Source: Burkholderia puraquae (GTDB lineage: Bacteria; Pseudomonadota; Gammaproteobacteria; Burkholderiales; Burkholderiaceae). From it: 64,000 nt of DNA. Position 1 is the stretch's first letter; each line of letters opens with the position of its first letter. Where the stretch lies: assembly GCF_002099195.1 (NCBI RefSeq), contig NZ_NBYX01000008.1, forward strand, positions 1 through 64,000, in the 5' to 3' direction. Shown one piece after another: positions 18,254-26,852 of this stretch. The notes beneath the pieces are model-generated. The model searched no databases. It was not told the origin of the DNA and worked only from the letters and a program-made list of their open reading frames with translations. The translations under genes were made by a program, and so were the position numbers.

Positions 18254-19510
18254 ATGGATACGACGCTCGATTCCCGTACGACCGCTTCGGCCACCTCGAC
18301 CACCTCGGCCGGCGACGCGCCGCGCAACCTGCTCGGCCGCCCGGCGACCCGCCATCGCGGCACCGACATCGACGGCGCGACGCTCGAACCCGAAGCGCTG
18401 CGCGTACGCGATCTCGACCTGAACGCGCTGATCGGCGCGACGACGTTCGAAGGCGCGCTCGCGCACCTGTGGTTCGACGTCGCACCGGGCAGCGCCGCGC
18501 ATCATGCGCACGAGGCGACGATCCGGACGCGGCTCGCGGCGTTCGCCGATGCGCTGGCGCCCGGCTCGGCCGCCCAGTCCGTCGCCGCCGATCTCGGCGC
18601 GGCGGGCGTCGCGCCAGTGTTCGCGGCTGCGTCCGGCCTGCTGCGCGGCTTCGACGACGTAACGGCTCGCGTGCACGGCGGCGCGCCGGACGACGCCGAT
18701 CTCGACACGATGCTGCTGTGCGCGGCCGCCGCGCCGTTCCTGCTGCATGCGGCGATCGAAGGCCGCCCGTTCGCCGCGCGCAACGACGAAGCCGGTGCGT
18801 CGCTCGCCGGCCCTTCGACCCAGGCGCAACGCATGCTCGTGCTGACCGGCGCGACGCGCACCGACGCGCCGGCGCAAGCGGCAATGGACATGCTGCTCGT
18901 CGCGTGGCACGCCGGCTTCGGCTACATCACGCCGACCGTGCTCGCGCCGCGTGTCGCGATCGGCACCGGCGTCACGCTCACGCAGGCGATCGCCTCCGGT
19001 TTCCTCGCGAGCGGGCCGTCGCACGTCGGCGCCGCGCTCGAAGCGATGCACTGGCTCGCCGCGCTCGCGCACTCCCTCCCGGGCGGCACCGATGCGCCGC
19101 CCGCCGCGCTCGACGCGGCCGGACGCGCGGCGATCGATGCAACGCTCGACGCAAAGCACACGCTGTACGGCTTCGGCCATCCGCTGTTCGTGGCCGACCC
19201 GCGTCCGCCGCACATGCGCGGCCTGTTCGCCGCGCAAAGCTTCGACGGCGCGTACGTGACGCTGTTCGACGCGTGCTGCGCGCAGGCCGACGCCCGCCGC
19301 GCATTGCGGCCGAACATCGATTTCCTGACGGCCGCGACGCTGCTCGAACTCGGTGTCGCCGCGCCGTCGTGGGGCGTCGGCGTCGGGCTCGGCGCGCGCA
19401 TCGCGGCGATGGCCGCGCATGCGGTCGAGCGCCGGCGCCGGCCTGCTTTCGGCGTCAACAGCGCGACCGCGCGACGGCTGCTGGCCGCCGTGCCGGTCGG
19501 CTGGCTGTGA
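18254..19510 (+). CDS. citrate synthase-like protein
   Basis: 418 residues. The C-terminal two-thirds follows citrate synthase: GPSHVGAALEAM (active-site His position), YGFGHPLFVADPRPPHM (second His) and RPNIDFLTAA (catalytic Asp), so the catalytic His-His-Asp set looks retained. The first 30 or so residues are a low-complexity Thr/Ser/Ala leader. It is unlikely to be the housekeeping enzyme: it is diverged, and it is packed 1 base after the acyl-CoA dehydrogenase gene. I infer a Claisen/aldol-type carbon-carbon bond formation between an acyl thioester and a 2-oxo acid, or the reverse reaction, in product assembly. Confidence 0.75.
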   Translation: MDTTLDSRTTASATSTTSAGDAPRNLLGRPATRHRGTDIDGATLEPEALRVRDLDLNALIGATTFEGALAHLWFDVAPGSAAHHAHEATIRTRLAAFADALAPGSAAQSVAADLGAAGVAPVFAAASGLLRGFDDVTARVHGGAPDDADLDTMLLCAAAAPFLLHAAIEGRPFAARNDEAGASLAGPSTQAQRMLVLTGATRTDAPAQAAMDMLLVAWHAGFGYITPTVLAPRVAIGTGVTLTQAIASGFLASGPSHVGAALEAMHWLAALAHSLPGGTDAPPAALDAAGRAAIDATLDAKHTLYGFGHPLFVADPRPPHMRGLFAAQSFDGAYVTLFDACCAQADARRALRPNIDFLTAATLLELGVAAPSWGVGVGLGARIAAMAAHAVERRRRPAFGVNSATARRLLAAVPVGWL

Positions 19511-19545
19511 ACCCTCCTCCCTCCGCACTCAGCAAAAGGACCGTC

Positions 19546-20208
19546 ATGCTGCTCAAGAACCTGCGCCCGGCGAACGACTACGATCGATTCGCCACCGAAA
19601 CGCTCGAACCGTGGGACCTGCTGTTCATCAGCCGCATCCGCCAGCTCGCGCGCGGGATGACGCCCGGCGTGATCGCCGACATCGGCACGGCCACCGGCGT
19701 CGTGCCGGTGCGGCTCGCGACCGATCCGGCGATGCGCGGCTGGCGCTACGTCGGCATCGACCTCGATCCGGCGATGCTCGACGAAGGCCGCCCGCGCATC
19801 CACGAACTCGATCTCGACGACACGATCGAGATGCGCGTCGGCGACGCGCTCGCACTGCCGTTCGACGACGGCACGCTGACGATGGCGGTCGGCCGCGCGA
19901 CGCTGCACCACCTGCCCGACAAGGCGTTGAGCCTCACCGAGATGTATCGCGTGCTGGAACCGGGCGGCATCGCGCTCGTGCACGACATGCGCCGCGACGC
20001 GCCGCAGCACCTGCTCGACCGCTTCACCGAGATGCGCGCCGCCGCCGACTATCCGCCGACCCACGTCGAGGAAAAGATCACGCTGGACGAAGCGCACGCG
20101 CTCGTCGCCGAAGCCGGTCTCGCGGAAGTCGCGTCGATCTACAGCCCGAGCGCCGGGCTCGGCGCACTCGGCTTCGAGATCCTGCTGAAGAAACCGGCGC
20201 TGGCCTGA
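19546..20208 (+). CDS. class I SAM-dependent methyltransferase
   Basis: 220 residues. The SAM-binding motif I is VIADIGTATGVVPVRLA, motif II acidic residue lies in YVGIDLDPAMLDEGR, followed by GDALALPFDDGTL and the post-motif VLEPGGIALVHDMRR. This is the UbiE/type 11 methyltransferase pattern. The frame is open far upstream, but ATG 19546 follows an AAAAGGA site and matches usual lengths. In the cluster it would methylate an O, N or C atom of the product or an intermediate. It precedes the TauD-type oxygenase by 3 bases. Confidence 0.88.
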   Translation: MLLKNLRPANDYDRFATETLEPWDLLFISRIRQLARGMTPGVIADIGTATGVVPVRLATDPAMRGWRYVGIDLDPAMLDEGRPRIHELDLDDTIEMRVGDALALPFDDGTLTMAVGRATLHHLPDKALSLTEMYRVLEPGGIALVHDMRRDAPQHLLDRFTEMRAAADYPPTHVEEKITLDEAHALVAEAGLAEVASIYSPSAGLGALGFEILLKKPALA

Positions 20209-20211
20209 GCG

Positions 20212-21285
20212 ATGACCGACCTCGCCTTCCTCGCCGCGCACGCCGCCGTGCGGCTCGGCGCCGACGACGTGCACTGCGCGGCGGTCGCACCCGGCGCGAC
20301 GCTGCCGCTGTGCGTGACGCCGCGCAGCGCCGAACTCGCCACCTCGCCGGAGATGTTCGTCGCGTGGTACCGCTCGCGGCTCGACACGATCGACACGCTG
20401 CTCGACGCGTGCGGCGCGCTGCTGTGGCGCGGCTTCGCGGTGCCCGACACCGCCGCGTTCGGCCGCCTCGGCGCGCTGTATCCGGCGCACGCGAACGGTT
20501 ACACGGCGGGCGCCGCACCGCGCAAGCAGATCGACGGCCAGGTGTACGAGTCGACCCGCATGCCGCCACCGTTCAAGATCGGGCTGCACCAGGAAATGGC
20601 CTACATGCCCGCGTTCCCGCGCCTCGTCGCATTCTATTGCCGGCAGCCGGCCGACGCGGGCGGCGAAACGCCGCTCTGCGACATGCGGCGCGTGACGGCG
20701 CGTGTGCCGGCCGCGTTGCGCGAACGGTTCGCCGAACGCGGCGTGATGTACCTGCGCAATTTCGCGGCGCCCGGCGATCGTGCGGACGGCCTCGCCGCCA
20801 ACCCGAACCTGCCGTTCGCCGAATACCACCGGCCGTGGCATGACGCATTCGGCACGAGCGACCGTGGCGAGGTCGAGCGGCTGTGCGCGGAACGCGGCGT
20901 CGGCTGCCGCTGGCTCGACGACGGCAGCGTGACCGTGTCGCACGTCGGCAGCGCGCTGCGCGCGCATCCGCGTACCGGCGAAACCGTCTGGTTCAACCAG
21001 GCGAGTGCGCAGCACCCGAACCCGCGCTCGATGGGCGAGCTCAGCTACCGCTACCTGCAGCGCATGTACGGCGGGCGCGCGGCGTTCCCGTACGAGATCC
21101 GCTATGGCGACGGGTCGCCGATGCCGTTCGACGATCTCGTCGCGATCTACGACGCGTTCGACGACGAGGAGCGCGCGTTCCCGTGGCAGGCCGGCGACGT
21201 GCTCGTCGTCGACAACATGCTGGTCGCGCACGGCCGCAACCCGTACCGGGGCGCGCGCGACACGCAGGTCATGCTGTTCGACTGA
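20212..21285 (+). CDS. TauD/TfdA family Fe(II)/2-oxoglutarate oxygenase (SyrP-like)
   Basis: 357 residues. The iron-binding HxE is at HQEMAYMPAFPRL (about residues 126-128), followed by QPADAGGETPLCDMR, and the distal His and Arg are in VAHGRNPYRGAR near residue 340. The GGETPLCD and final segments are typical of SyrP/clavaminate synthase-like TauD members that hydroxylate beta carbons in non-ribosomal products. It would couple 2-oxoglutarate decarboxylation to hydroxylation or desaturation of the pathway intermediate in the cytoplasm. Gene start ATG 20212 is 3 bases after the methyltransferase stop. Confidence 0.87.
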   Translation: MTDLAFLAAHAAVRLGADDVHCAAVAPGATLPLCVTPRSAELATSPEMFVAWYRSRLDTIDTLLDACGALLWRGFAVPDTAAFGRLGALYPAHANGYTAGAAPRKQIDGQVYESTRMPPPFKIGLHQEMAYMPAFPRLVAFYCRQPADAGGETPLCDMRRVTARVPAALRERFAERGVMYLRNFAAPGDRADGLAANPNLPFAEYHRPWHDAFGTSDRGEVERLCAERGVGCRWLDDGSVTVSHVGSALRAHPRTGETVWFNQASAQHPNPRSMGELSYRYLQRMYGGRAAFPYEIRYGDGSPMPFDDLVAIYDAFDDEERAFPWQAGDVLVVDNMLVAHGRNPYRGARDTQVMLFD

Positions 21286-21298
21286 CAGGAAGCCGACG

Positions 21299-22312
21299 AT
21301 GAGCGATTCGTTCCTCGCCTCCGTGCGCGCGCTGTTCGGCCCGCACACCGCGTTCGACCGGCCGCTGCGCACGGCCACGCAGCCGCTGCCCGATGCGCAC
21401 GCGCCGGGCGCCGCACTCGGCGCGCGCGCGATCGACGTCGCGGCCGGCGATTTCCGTTTTTCCGCGCGGCACGTCCGGTTCCGGCTCGGCGCCGTCACCG
21501 CGATCGTCGGGCCGAACGGCTCCGGCAAGACCACGCTGCTCGAAACGCTGCTCGGCTTCCGACGCGGCGGCACCGACGTGCGCGTGCTCGACGTGCCGGC
21601 CGCGCGCTTCATGCGCGATACGCGGTCGCTACGGCGGATCGGCGCGCAGTTGCAGAAGGTCGAGTATCCCGACCACCTGCGCGTATCGGAGATCGTCGCG
21701 CTGCACCGCGCGATGTACGTGCAGGCGGACGCCGCGATCACCGACGCGCTCGGCATCGCCGAGCTGCTCGACAAGCCGTGCCGCGCGCTGTCGAAGGGGC
21801 AGCGCCAGCGCATCGATCTCTACGTGGCGCTCGCGCACCGGCCCGAACTGGCCGTGCTCGACGAACCGTTCACCGGCCTCGACCGCCGCTATGCGGGCGT
21901 CGTGATCGACCTGCTGCGCCACCGCGCGCGCGGCACGAGCGTCGCGATGATCTGCCACGCCGAGGAAGAGCTCGCCGTCGTCGACGATCTCGTATGGGTG
22001 CGCGACGGCGGCGTGCGCTACCAGGGGGACAAGGACGCGTTGCGCGCCGAGCTCGTCGGCGATGCGCGCGCGGTCCTGCATTGCCGCGACGAAGGCGACG
22101 CGCGTGCGCTGCGCAAGCGGCTCGCGGCACTGCCGGGTGTGACCGGCGTGCGCGTGTCGGCGGCACATGTCGTCGAGGTGTTCGGCGATGCGACGCTGCA
22201 TCCGAACGTGCACCGCATCGTCGGCGAACAGGGCATCCAGCATCTCGCGCTCGCGCCGAGCACGCCGGGCGACCTGCTGCGCCTCTGTACCGAGGGCCCC
22301 ACCCATGACTAA
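21299..22312 (+). CDS. ABC transporter ATP-binding protein
   Basis: 337 residues from ATG 21299 after a GACAGGAAG site. Walker A VGPNGSGKTTLL, signature ALSKGQRQRIDLYVALA (a SKGQ variant of LSGGQ), Walker B ELAVLDEPFTGLD, and a switch His in ICHAEEEL. A C-terminal region of about 100 residues after residue 235 resembles the regulatory tail of ABC-2 type exporter ATPases. About 50 residues precede the core domain. With the ABC-2 permease that overlaps its last 8 bases it forms the second exporter of the cluster. Confidence 0.9.
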   Translation: MSDSFLASVRALFGPHTAFDRPLRTATQPLPDAHAPGAALGARAIDVAAGDFRFSARHVRFRLGAVTAIVGPNGSGKTTLLETLLGFRRGGTDVRVLDVPAARFMRDTRSLRRIGAQLQKVEYPDHLRVSEIVALHRAMYVQADAAITDALGIAELLDKPCRALSKGQRQRIDLYVALAHRPELAVLDEPFTGLDRRYAGVVIDLLRHRARGTSVAMICHAEEELAVVDDLVWVRDGGVRYQGDKDALRAELVGDARAVLHCRDEGDARALRKRLAALPGVTGVRVSAAHVVEVFGDATLHPNVHRIVGEQGIQHLALAPSTPGDLLRLCTEGPTHD

Positions 22313-23384
22313 GGTGTTCCTGATTCTCGTGCGCAACGAGCTGCTCGGCTACCTGCGCAGCCGCTCGTCGCTGTTCTGGACGCTCGTGTTCCCGGTGTTC
22401 CTGCTGAGCGTGATGCTGTTCGCGTTCGGCGGGTCGGGTTCGCTCGGCACCGCAGACATCGCATTCGACGTGCCCGGCGGCGCAACGCCGTACAGCCGCG
22501 CATGCGAAGCGCAGATCGTCGCCAGCCTCACGCACAGCGACACGGTGAAGGCAACCTTCGGCGGCCATGGCGCGGCGGCCGATCGCGTGACCGTCGTGCT
22601 CGGCAACGACGAGCGCACGCCGGCGACGATCCGCTACGACTTCAACGGCTCGCTCGCGGTCAAGGCCGCGTCGCGCGTCGTAGAGATCGCGCTCGCGCGC
22701 TGTGCCGCGCAGCGGCTCGGGCTACCCGCCGCGCAGGCACGCTTCGAGAACGCGGCACCCGCGCGCCGCCCGTTCGACTACGGCGCGTTCTTCGCGACCG
22801 GCATTCTCGTGATGGCGTTCATGGCGATCGGCCTCAACTCGACGACGACCGCGATCGCGTCGCTGCGCGAACGCAATACGTTCAAGCTGTACGTGTGCTT
22901 CCCGGTCTCGCGCGGCGTGTTCCTCGCCGCGCTGATCGTCGCGCGGATGGTGATGATGGCGCTGTCGGCGCTCGTGCTGCTGACGGTCGCACGCGTCGCG
23001 TTCGGCATCGCACTGCCGATCGCGACGCCGGACGGGCTGCGCGCATTGCCGATCGTGCTGCTCGGCGCGGCGATGGTACTCAGCATCGGCGTGCTGCTCG
23101 CGAGCCGCACCCGATCCCTGGCGGCCGCCGAACTCGCCTGCAACGTCACCTACTACCCGCTGCTGTTCTTCAGCGACCTGACGATCCCGATGCATGACGC
23201 GCCGGCCTGGCTGAAGGCGGTACTCGCGTTCCTGCCGACCAACCAGTTCGCCGTCGCGCTGCGCGGCGCGCTGGTCGACGGCGCCCCGTACGCGCAGCTC
23301 GCACCGCAACTGCTCGGCATGACCGCGAGCACGGCGCTGTTCCTGTTCGCCGCCGCGCGACTGTTCCGCTGGCACGACGCTTGA
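22305..23384 (+). CDS. ABC-2 type transporter permease
   Basis: 359 residues. One membrane segment near the N-terminus (SLFWTLVFPVFLLSVMLFAF) is followed by an extracytoplasmic region of about 130 residues, then five hydrophobic segments from about residue 163 to the end. This is the common ABC-2 layout. It overlaps the ATPase gene by 8 bases. Possible cargo is the antifungal product, giving self-protection as well as export; the LolCDE-like system upstream may handle a lipid-anchored form. Both roles are inferred from position. Confidence 0.88.
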   Translation: MTKVFLILVRNELLGYLRSRSSLFWTLVFPVFLLSVMLFAFGGSGSLGTADIAFDVPGGATPYSRACEAQIVASLTHSDTVKATFGGHGAAADRVTVVLGNDERTPATIRYDFNGSLAVKAASRVVEIALARCAAQRLGLPAAQARFENAAPARRPFDYGAFFATGILVMAFMAIGLNSTTTAIASLRERNTFKLYVCFPVSRGVFLAALIVARMVMMALSALVLLTVARVAFGIALPIATPDGLRALPIVLLGAAMVLSIGVLLASRTRSLAAAELACNVTYYPLLFFSDLTIPMHDAPAWLKAVLAFLPTNQFAVALRGALVDGAPYAQLAPQLLGMTASTALFLFAAARLFRWHDA

Positions 23385-23429
23385 CGCGTCGCCCGTTGTT
23401 TCGACGTTTCGACGAAGGAGAAACCCCCG

Positions 23430-23972
23430 ATGAAATCGAGCCATCCCATCACCGACTACCTGCTGCACGCGAGCAACTTCCTGCCGGCAATCGTGTTCCT
23501 GTTCTATGGCCGGCTCGGCCCCGGACAGCCGGACGTGCGCTGGACACACGCGTTCCTGATCGGCGGCGTGCTCGCGCTCGTGCACGGCGCATGGCTGATC
23601 CGCCGCGCGGACCGCAACAGCATCGCGATCGGCGTCGACCTGTTCCTCGTGATCGGCGCGGTGCTCGCGCTCGTGTCGCCGACAGGTAGCCGTTTGTGGG
23701 GTGAGGAACTCGGGCCGGCCGCGATGCTCGTCTGCGTGCTGGTCGTCGGCATCGTGCATACCGCGTGGTCGGACGGCGGTTTCGTCGACGGCACGTTCGT
23801 CGACCACGGGCGCGCGCGTTCGCTGTCGATCGTGCTGCTCGCCGTCACCGTCGTCGCGCTCGCGGTGTCGATCACGATGCGGCACAGCCCGCTGTGGGGC
23901 GGCGTCGTGCCGCTGATCGCGCTGGTCGTCGTGCGCGGCCGCCTGCGCAAGCAGCTCGTGCGGGCCAGCTGA
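23430..23972 (+). CDS. small integral membrane protein
   Basis: 180 residues with about six hydrophobic segments (for example FLPAIVFLFYG, AFLIGGVLALVHGAW, VDLFLVIGAVLALV, AAMLVCVLVVGIVHTAW, LSIVLLAVTVVALAV). No family is recognised. It has a strong ribosome binding site (GAAGGAGAA) upstream and is followed 2 bases later by the FAD-linked oxidase. Because it sits right after the ABC-2 exporter it may assist export, confer self-resistance, or anchor the following oxidase to the membrane. Confidence 0.8.
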   Translation: MKSSHPITDYLLHASNFLPAIVFLFYGRLGPGQPDVRWTHAFLIGGVLALVHGAWLIRRADRNSIAIGVDLFLVIGAVLALVSPTGSRLWGEELGPAAMLVCVLVVGIVHTAWSDGGFVDGTFVDHGRARSLSIVLLAVTVVALAVSITMRHSPLWGGVVPLIALVVVRGRLRKQLVRAS

Positions 23973-23974
23973 CG

Positions 23975-25393
23975 ATGAGCGCGCTGCCCGACCGCGCCGC
24001 GCAGCGGCACGCGCTCGCCGCGACGCTCGGCGACGGCTGGCTCGACGGTGCATCGGGCGACGCATGCGAGCCATACGCGACGGACGTGACGCTCCACGGC
24101 GGCATCGCACTCGGCGTCGCGCGGCCCGCCTCGACCGCCGGCACGAGTGCGCTCGCACGAGTCGCCTTCACGCACCGCATCGCGCTCGTCGCGCAGGGCG
24201 CACGCACCGGGCTCGTCGGCGCCGCCGTGCCCGATCGCAGCGGCACGCAATGCGTGGTGTCGTTCGACCGGATGCGCGCCGTTCGCGCGTTCGACGCGGC
24301 GAATCGCAGCATCACGGTCGAAGCCGGCGTGCGGCTGTCCGACATCAACCGCGTGGCAGCCGAAGCCGGCCTCTGCCTGCCGATCGACCTCGGCAGCGAT
24401 CCGGCGGCCGGCGGCCTCGTCGGCGCCAACGCGGGCGGCAGCCGCCTGATCAAGTACGGCGACGTGCGCCGCAATGTGCTCGGAATCGAAGTCGTGCTCG
24501 CCGATGCAGCGGGCACCGTGATCGACGCGCTCGCGCCGCTGCGCAAGCGCAACGCGGGCTTCGACGTCACGCAATGCTTCATCGGCACGAACGGCGCCAA
24601 CGGGCTCGTGACGGCCGTATCGTTCGCGCTCACCGCGCTCGAACGGTCGTCGTGCGCCGCGTTCGTCGCGTTTGCCTCGTACGACGCGGCACTCGCCGGC
24701 CTGCTCGCGTTCGAGCGCGCGTTCGGCGAGATGCTGTCGGCATTCGAATTCATGTCGGCCGCGGCCGTCGGATGCGTCGCGGCCGCGTTTCCGGCGGCGC
24801 GCATTCCGTTCGAAGCCGACGCTGCCGCGTGCTATGCGCTGGTCGAGATCGCGACCGGCATGCCGGGGCTCGATGCGCTCCTCGAGGAACGCACGATCGC
24901 GACGCTCGATGCGCTGGCGGGCGAACGCGTGGTGCTCGACGCGGCCTGCGCGCCGGCCGAACGGTTCTGGCGGATCCGCGACGCACTGCCGGCCGCGGTT
25001 GCGCAGGGCGGCATGCCGCTGTCGTTCGACGTGTCGTTTCCGCGCGGCGCGCTGGCTGCGTTCGTCGCCGACGCCGAGCAATGGATCGCGGCAGCGCATC
25101 CATTGCTGCGCTGCCATGCGTTCGGCCATTTCGGCGACGGCGGCTGCCATCTCGTCGTGTCGATCCCGCACGCCAGTGCGGAACGCTACGGGCCGCTGCA
25201 GCAGGTGGCGCTGCGCGGCGCGCTGTACGAGCGCGTGGTGCGGGCCGGTGGCTGCTTCAGCGCAGAGCATGGCGTCGGGCCGGTCAACGTCGCGTACTAC
25301 CGCAAGCACGTGCCGGCCGCGCACCGCCAGGTCGCCGCCGCCGTCCAGCACGCCGTCGACCCGCTGGGTCTGATCGGGCGTGTCCGCTATTGA
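23975..25393 (+). CDS. afcF: FAD-binding oxidase, GlcD/D-lactate dehydrogenase-like (AfcF-like)
   Basis: 472 residues. The PP-loop FAD domain is seen in VAQGARTGLVGAAVP, GVRLSDINRVAAEAG, SDPAAGGLVGANAGGSR and YGDVRRNVLGIEVVLA; the C-terminal FAD-linked oxidase domain includes CHAFGHFGDGGCHLVV and GCFSAEHGVGPVN, matching GlcD, Dld and 2-hydroxyglutarate dehydrogenases. It would oxidise a 2-hydroxy acid or similar intermediate. The start is ATG 23975; the frame is open further upstream within the membrane-protein gene. It is last in the conserved eight-gene order that begins with the acyl-CoA dehydrogenase, the position I recall for afcF (BCAS0201). Confidence 0.85.
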   Translation: MSALPDRAAQRHALAATLGDGWLDGASGDACEPYATDVTLHGGIALGVARPASTAGTSALARVAFTHRIALVAQGARTGLVGAAVPDRSGTQCVVSFDRMRAVRAFDAANRSITVEAGVRLSDINRVAAEAGLCLPIDLGSDPAAGGLVGANAGGSRLIKYGDVRRNVLGIEVVLADAAGTVIDALAPLRKRNAGFDVTQCFIGTNGANGLVTAVSFALTALERSSCAAFVAFASYDAALAGLLAFERAFGEMLSAFEFMSAAAVGCVAAAFPAARIPFEADAAACYALVEIATGMPGLDALLEERTIATLDALAGERVVLDAACAPAERFWRIRDALPAAVAQGGMPLSFDVSFPRGALAAFVADAEQWIAAAHPLLRCHAFGHFGDGGCHLVVSIPHASAERYGPLQQVALRGALYERVVRAGGCFSAEHGVGPVNVAYYRKHVPAAHRQVAAAVQHAVDPLGLIGRVRY

Positions 25394-25423
25394 TGCGCCG
25401 TCGCGGCGCCACGGAGAATTCGC

Positions 25424-25666
25424 ATGACCCTTCGACACCCGCCCGGCCCGGGACCTGTTTCCGAACCGGATGCCGACCCGCCGCTCTCCGGCATCCCGGC
25501 CACGCTGCCCGACTCGGGCGTCGTGGTCAATGTACGAGGGGTGGCGTACGTGATCCAGCTGCCACCGCGCGATCATGCGCGCCCGGCGCTGTGGCGCGAG
25601 CTGGCGGATTGGCGCGACGACCGGTCGGGCGATGGCCACCTCGAGCCGGACGGGCGGCGCGATTGA
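25424..25666 (+). CDS. small hypothetical protein
   Basis: 80 residues, ATG preceded by CACGGAGAA. It is rich in Pro, Asp and Arg with one hydrophobic stretch (GVVVNVRGVAYVIQLPP). No family is recognised. It lies 30 bases after the FAD-linked oxidase on the same strand, so it may be the last gene of the afc-type operon, and it ends one base from the tail of the lactonase gene on the other strand. The good ribosome binding site supports it being translated; coding by chance in GC-rich DNA is not excluded. Confidence 0.5.
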   Translation: MTLRHPPGPGPVSEPDADPPLSGIPATLPDSGVVVNVRGVAYVIQLPPRDHARPALWRELADWRDDRSGDGHLEPDGRRD

Positions 25667-25667
25667 T

Positions 25668-26762
25668 TCAGTTCGCCCCGTCGTACGTGACGATTTCGAT
25701 CCAGTTCGCGCCCTTGCCGACCGGATACTTGCCGATCGCGTCAAGGCGGCCGGTGTGCCGGTCGATCCTGTACACCGCAAGCGTCGGTGACAGTTGTCCG
25801 GCCGCCAGCAGATACGTGCCCGACGGATCGATCGCGAAACCGCGCGGCTGCTGCTCGGTCGCGAACGTACCGATCCGCACGAGCTTGCCCGACGCCGGAT
25901 CGACACGGTACGCCGCGAGCGTGCTCGACGTGCGTTCCGACGCGTAGAGGAATTTCCCGTCCGGCGTCAGGTGCAGGTCCGCGCCCCACGGCTTGTCGCC
26001 ATGAAAATCCGGCGGCAGGATCGACACGGTCTGGATCGGCCGCGCATCGGCGCCGCCGCGCGACAGCGCAAGCACGTGCAGCTTGCCGTCGAGCTCGTCG
26101 ATCAGGTATGCGAACCGCCCGTTCGACGAAAACACGAAATGGCGCGGCCCCGACTTCTCCGGCAGCCGGTACGCGGGCTCGCCCGTATCGGTCAGCTTGC
26201 CGGTCGATGCGTCGAACGGCAGGCGCAGCCACGCATCGGCACCGAGCACGGAAGCGAACACGTAGCGACCGTCCGGCGACTGGCGGATCGCGTGTGCCAT
26301 CGGGCCGGTCTTCACCGTCTGCTGCACGTCTCCGGCCACGCCGTTCTCGCCGATCCGGTTGACCGCGAGCAGGTTACCGCCGTACGACGCGGAGAACAGA
26401 TAGCGGCCCGACGCATCGGTCGACACATACGCCATGCTGTCCGCGAGCGGCGAGCGGCCGAGCTCGATCAACCGCCCGTCGAGCGGATTGATCGCGAAGC
26501 TGACGACGCGATAGGGCGCCGAGCGCAGCGCCGCGTACAACCGGCGATGATCGGGCGACAACGCCATCGGCATCACGGTGCCGTCGACCGGCACGGTTTC
26601 GATCGCGGTCAGCGCGCCGTTCGACGGATCGACGCCGAACACCGAGATGTCGCGGCTGTCGCTGTTCGATACGTACGCATACGTCGCGGCGTGCGCAAGC
26701 GGTGCAGCCAGCGCGAATGCGGCGGCCGCGACGGCGCGCCGCCATGCCGTTGTCCTGTTCAT
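25668..26762 (-). CDS. periplasmic lactonase family protein (7-bladed beta-propeller)
   Basis: 364 residues from ATG 26762, where a signal peptide starts (MNRTTAWRRAVAAAAFALAA, cut after HAA); the frame is open to 26843. The body contains repeated propeller-blade segments such as YVSNSDSRDISVFGVDPSNG, LSPDHRRLYAAL, SPDGRYVFASVL, HLTPDGKFLYASERTSSTLA and IDPSGTYLLAAGQLSPTLAVY. This is the 6-phosphogluconolactonase/Pgl (YbhE) family; here the protein is exported, so it probably hydrolyses a sugar lactone in the periplasm. It follows the TRAP permease gene by 90 bases on the same strand, suggesting that the open sugar acid is then taken up. Confidence 0.85.
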   Translation of the reverse strand: MNRTTAWRRAVAAAAFALAAPLAHAATYAYVSNSDSRDISVFGVDPSNGALTAIETVPVDGTVMPMALSPDHRRLYAALRSAPYRVVSFAINPLDGRLIELGRSPLADSMAYVSTDASGRYLFSASYGGNLLAVNRIGENGVAGDVQQTVKTGPMAHAIRQSPDGRYVFASVLGADAWLRLPFDASTGKLTDTGEPAYRLPEKSGPRHFVFSSNGRFAYLIDELDGKLHVLALSRGGADARPIQTVSILPPDFHGDKPWGADLHLTPDGKFLYASERTSSTLAAYRVDPASGKLVRIGTFATEQQPRGFAIDPSGTYLLAAGQLSPTLAVYRIDRHTGRLDAIGKYPVGKGANWIEIVTYDGAN

Positions 26763-26852
26763 GTGGAGTCGCTGCGGGTGAAGAAACCGTCGACGTGATT
26801 GCGGCGCCGGACAACCCGGATCGTCCGGCGCCGCAACCGGCAAGGCAGGCGG

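Noticed and set aside
18922..21813. 963-residue minus-strand open frame
   Set aside because: Antisense to four well-supported pathway genes; composition is that of a shadow frame.
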